From NCBI GenBank assembly GCA_021805805.1, contig JAJZEB010000023.1, forward strand, positions 1 to 35,855: a stretch of DNA of 35,855 bases. The letters run 5' to 3'. A program made the translations under genes and the position numbers. The stretch comes from Pseudomonadota bacterium (GTDB taxonomy: Bacteria > Pseudomonadota > Gammaproteobacteria > Burkholderiales > Burkholderiaceae_C). The stretch's first letter is position 1. The number at the start of each line of letters is the position of its first letter. This document shows positions 33,201 through 35,855 of the stretch, one piece after another. The notes beneath the pieces were generated by a model. The model was not told where the DNA came from. It worked only from the letters and a program-made list of their open reading frames with translations, and did no database searches.

Positions 33201-34082
33201 ATGACGACTCCAGGAGCTGCCTTCCGCGCCGCGCTGCAAGCCGAATCGCCGCTGCAGGTGATTGGTGCGATCAATGCCAACCACGCGCTTCTGGCGCGCC
33301 GCGCCGGTTACCGCGCGATCTATCTGTCGGGCGGCGGCGTCGCCGCCGGCTCGCTGGGCATGCCCGATCTGGGCATCAACACCCTCGACGACGTGCTGAC
33401 CGACGTGCGCCGCATCACCGACGTCTGCGACCTGCCGCTGATCGTCGACATCGACACCGGCTTCGGCCCCAGCGCGTTCAACATCGCGCGCACGGTCAAG
33501 AGCCTGATCAAGTTCGGCGCCGCCGGCTGCCATATCGAGGACCAGGTCGGCGCCAAGCGCTGCGGCCACCGCCCGGGCAAGGAAATCGTCCCGGCGGCCG
33601 AAATGGCCGACCGCGTGCGCGCCGCGGCCGACGCGAAGACCGACCCGGACTTCTTCCTGCTCGCGCGCACCGACGCGCTGGCGGTCGAGGGCCTGGAGCC
33701 GGCGCTCGAGCGTGCCCGGCTGTGCGTCGAAGCCGGCGCCGACGGCATCTTCGCCGAGGCCGTTCCGGACCTGGCGACCTACAAGCGCTTCGTCGACGAA
33801 CTCGGCGTGCCGATCCTGGCCAACATCACCGAGTTCGGCAAGACGCCGCTGTTCACCCGCGACGAGCTGGCGTCGGTCGGCGTGGCCATCGCGCTGTACC
33901 CGCTGAGCGCCTTCCGCGCCATGAACAAGGCCGCCGAAATGGTCTACGAGACCCTGCGCCGCGACGGCACCCAGAGTGCGATCATCGACCAGATGCAGAC
34001 CCGCGACGAACTCTACGATCGCATCGGCTACCACGCCTACGAACAACGCCTCGACGCCGTTTTCGCGTCGGGCCGCAAGTGA
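33201..34082 (+). CDS. prpB: Methylisocitrate lyase
   Basis: This 293-aa isocitrate-lyase-family enzyme cleaves 2-methylisocitrate to pyruvate and succinate, the last step of the methylcitrate cycle for propionate use. The catalytic Cys is C121 in the [12 protein letters not shown] loop. [17 protein letters not shown] carries the metal-binding acids, and [16 protein letters not shown] and [14 protein letters not shown] are family-typical. ATG 33201 is chosen because GAGGAA lies upstream and the in-frame start at 33162 falls within the sigma-54 promoter. First gene of prpB-prpC-acnD. Confidence 0.95.
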   Translation: MTTPGAAFRAALQAESPLQVIGAINANHALLARRAGYRAIYLSGGGVAAGSLGMPDLGINTLDDVLTDVRRITDVCDLPLIVDIDTGFGPSAFNIARTVKSLIKFGAAGCHIEDQVGAKRCGHRPGKEIVPAAEMADRVRAAADAKTDPDFFLLARTDALAVEGLEPALERARLCVEAGADGIFAEAVPDLATYKRFVDELGVPILANITEFGKTPLFTRDELASVGVAIALYPLSAFRAMNKAAEMVYETLRRDGTQSAIIDQMQTRDELYDRIGYHAYEQRLDAVFASGRK

Positions 34083-34104
34083 CGCATTCACCACGGAGAC
34101 CGCT

Positions 34105-35256
34105 ATGACCGAAACCACCGCCGGCTTCAAGCCGAAGAAATCCGTCGCCCTGTCCGGTACCGTCGCCGGCAATACCGCGCTGTGCACCGTCGGGCGCAGC
34201 GGCAACGACCTGCACTACCGTGGCTACGACATCCTCGACATGGCCGAGGCCTGCGAGTTCGAGGAAGTCGCCTACCTGCTGGTGCACGGCAAGCTGCCCA
34301 ACGTGGCCGAGCTGGCCGCGTACAAGACCAAGCTCAAGGCGCTGCGCGGATTGCCCGCGGCGGTGCTCGACGTGCTCGAGTCGCTGCCGGCGGCCGCGCA
34401 CCCGATGGACGTCATGCGCAGCGGCGTGTCCGCGCTGGGCTGCGCGCTGCCGGAGAAGGACGACCACAACCTGGCCGGCGCGCGCGACATCGCCGACCGC
34501 CTGATGGCCAGCCTGGGATCGATGCTGCTGTACTGGTACCACTACAGCCACAACGGCCGCCGCATCGAGGTCGAGACCGACGACGACTCGATCGCCGCGC
34601 ACTTCCTGCACCTGCTGCACGGCCGCGCGCCGTCGCAGCTGTGGGTGCGCGCGATGCACACCTCGCTGAACCTGTACGCCGAGCACGAGTTCAACGCCTC
34701 GACCTTCACCGCGCGCGTCATCGCCGGCACCGGCAGCGATTTCCACTCGTGCATCACCGGCGCGATCGGCGCGCTGCGCGGCCCGAAGCACGGCGGCGCC
34801 AACGAAGTGGCGTTCGACATCCAGAGCCGCTACGCCGGCCCCGACGAGGCCGAGGCCGACATCGTGCGCCGGGTCGCGGCCAAGGAAGTCGTGATCGGTT
34901 TCGGCCATCCCGTCTACACCATCTCCGACCCGCGCAACGTGGTCATCAAGGGGGTGGCGCGCCAGCTGGGCGAGGCCGCCGGCGACCTGCGGATGTACGC
35001 TGTGGCCGAGCGCCTGGAAGCGGTGATGAAGCGCGAGAAGAACATGTTCCCGAACCTGGACTGGTTCAGCGCGGTGAGCTATTCGTTGATGGGCGTGCCC
35101 ACCGCGATGTTCACGCCGCTGTTCGTGATCTCGCGCACCAGCGGCTGGAGCGCGCACATCATCGAGCAACGCATGGATGGCAAGATCATCCGCCCGAGCG
35201 CCAACTACACCGGGCCCGAGGACCAGACCTTCGTGTCGCTGCAGCAACGCACCTGA
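34105..35256 (+). CDS. prpC: 2-methylcitrate synthase
   Basis: This 383-aa citrate-synthase-family enzyme condenses propionyl-CoA with oxaloacetate to 2-methylcitrate. The catalytic residues appear in [12 protein letters not shown] (H229), [18 protein letters not shown] (H268) and [15 protein letters not shown] (Asp). The N-terminal [31 protein letters not shown] segment is typical of methylcitrate synthases rather than GltA. It starts 22 bp after prpB and is followed by acnD 13 bp downstream, so the three are co-transcribed. Confidence 0.94.
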   Translation: MTETTAGFKPKKSVALSGTVAGNTALCTVGRSGNDLHYRGYDILDMAEACEFEEVAYLLVHGKLPNVAELAAYKTKLKALRGLPAAVLDVLESLPAAAHPMDVMRSGVSALGCALPEKDDHNLAGARDIADRLMASLGSMLLYWYHYSHNGRRIEVETDDDSIAAHFLHLLHGRAPSQLWVRAMHTSLNLYAEHEFNASTFTARVIAGTGSDFHSCITGAIGALRGPKHGGANEVAFDIQSRYAGPDEAEADIVRRVAAKEVVIGFGHPVYTISDPRNVVIKGVARQLGEAAGDLRMYAVAERLEAVMKREKNMFPNLDWFSAVSYSLMGVPTAMFTPLFVISRTSGWSAHIIEQRMDGKIIRPSANYTGPEDQTFVSLQQRT

Positions 35257-35269
35257 AGAAGAACGCACC

Positions 35270-35855
35270 ATGAACACCGGATACCGCAAGAAGCTTCCAG
35301 GCACCGATCTCGACTACTTCGACGCCCGCGCCGCGGTCGACGACATCCGCCCCGGCGCCTGGGACGGGCTGCCGTACACCGCGCGGGTGCACGCCGAGAA
35401 CCTGGTGCGCCGCTGCGACCCGCAGCTGCTGCGCGAATGCCTGACGCAGATCGTCGAGCGTCGCCGCGAACGCGACTTCCCATGGTTTCCGGCGCGCGTG
35501 GTGTGCCACGACATCCTCGGCCAGACCGCGCTGGTCGATCTGGCCGGGCTGCGCGACGCGATTGCCGCGCAGGGCGGCGATCCGGCCGAGGTCAATCCGG
35601 TGGTGCCGGTGCAGCTGATCGTCGACCATTCGCTGGCCGTCGAGTGCGGCGGCTTCGACCCGGACGCGTTCGCCAAGAACCGCGCCATCGAGGACCGGCG
35701 CAACGAGGACCGCTTCCACTTCATCGAGTGGACGCGGCTGGCGTTCGGCAACGTCGACGTCATCCCGCCAGGCAACGGCATCATGCACCAGATCAACCTG
35801 GAGCGGATGTCGCCGGTGGTCCACGCGCAGGACGGCGTGGCCTTTCCCGACACCC
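35270..35855 (+). CDS. acnD: Fe/S-dependent 2-methylisocitrate dehydratase AcnD, partial (C-terminus beyond right edge)
   Basis: The first 195 codons of an aconitase-family enzyme are present, starting MNTGYRKKLPGTDLDYFDARAAVDDI. The pieces LPYTARVHAENLVRRC, ARVVCHDILGQTALVDLAGLRDA, PVQLIVDHSLAVECGG and PPGNGIMHQINLERMSPVV match AcnD, which dehydrates 2-methylcitrate with an iron-sulfur cluster. The cluster cysteines lie further downstream, outside the window. AcnD-type operons usually continue with prpF, which would be the expected next gene. Confidence 0.93.
   Translation, partial: MNTGYRKKLPGTDLDYFDARAAVDDIRPGAWDGLPYTARVHAENLVRRCDPQLLRECLTQIVERRRERDFPWFPARVVCHDILGQTALVDLAGLRDAIAAQGGDPAEVNPVVPVQLIVDHSLAVECGGFDPDAFAKNRAIEDRRNEDRFHFIEWTRLAFGNVDVIPPGNGIMHQINLERMSPVVHAQDGVAFPDT

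Overview
The window is chromosomal DNA from a high-GC proteobacterium, most likely a beta- or gamma-proteobacterium. The argP/argO pair, the prpB-prpC-acnD propionate operon behind a sigma-54 promoter, and an aerobic CO-dehydrogenase-type (cox) gene set all fit this. The species cannot be named from the sequence. Codon use is strongly GC-biased, so every real gene casts long open frames on the other strand. The left end (about 1-2400) and the start of the phosphonate operon (about 6930-7550) are visibly richer in A/T.

Layout. 1-2410: a membrane-anchored cytochrome P450 cut by the window edge, and divergently an IspH-type reductase, suggesting the edge of an isoprenoid locus. 2586-4167: 3-hydroxybutyrate dehydrogenase and acetoacetate decarboxylase. 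4409-6026: an ECF-like sigma factor, two related small membrane proteins and a frameshifted gene remnant. 6099-6749: a flavin reductase family protein. 7063-13522: a tightly coupled six-gene phosphonate operon. 13539-16533: a TetR regulator divergent from an unusual carotenoid/retinol-saturase-like oxidoreductase fused to a ferredoxin-reductase module. 16580-18883: TetR, GST, a peroxiredoxin-like gene with an internal deletion, and a haloacid dehalogenase. 18989-21616: DsbA-like protein, FAD amine oxidase, a broken ChrR-like cupin and a small exported protein. 21610-23218: argP and argO. 23331-32988: mocA plus a form II cox cluster with its regulator, coxG and an xdhC/coxF gene. 33028 to the end: the methylcitrate operon.

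The most interesting system is the operon at 7063-13522. It encodes PEP mutase, phosphonopyruvate decarboxylase, an unfamiliar P-loop NTPase, a TauE/SafE-type membrane protein, a phosphonoacetaldehyde dehydrogenase and a complete aspartate carbamoyltransferase. The first two enzymes plus the dehydrogenase give phosphonoacetate from phosphoenolpyruvate. The classical inhibitor of aspartate carbamoyltransferase is N-(phosphonoacetyl)-L-aspartate (PALA). I therefore infer that the operon makes PALA or a close relative, with the P-loop protein as candidate amide-forming enzyme, the TauE protein as exporter and the extra carbamoyltransferase as self-protection. The gene content is seen in the sequence; the product is a hypothesis. 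The operon has its own promoter with a 20-bp palindrome over the -10 element, and no regulator gene beside that promoter.

Other points of note: three broken genes, two of them with large internal deletions that keep both ends; a textbook -24/-12 promoter with helically phased half-sites upstream of prpB; and a LysR-type box between argP and argO that overlaps a six-codon basic mini-ORF.
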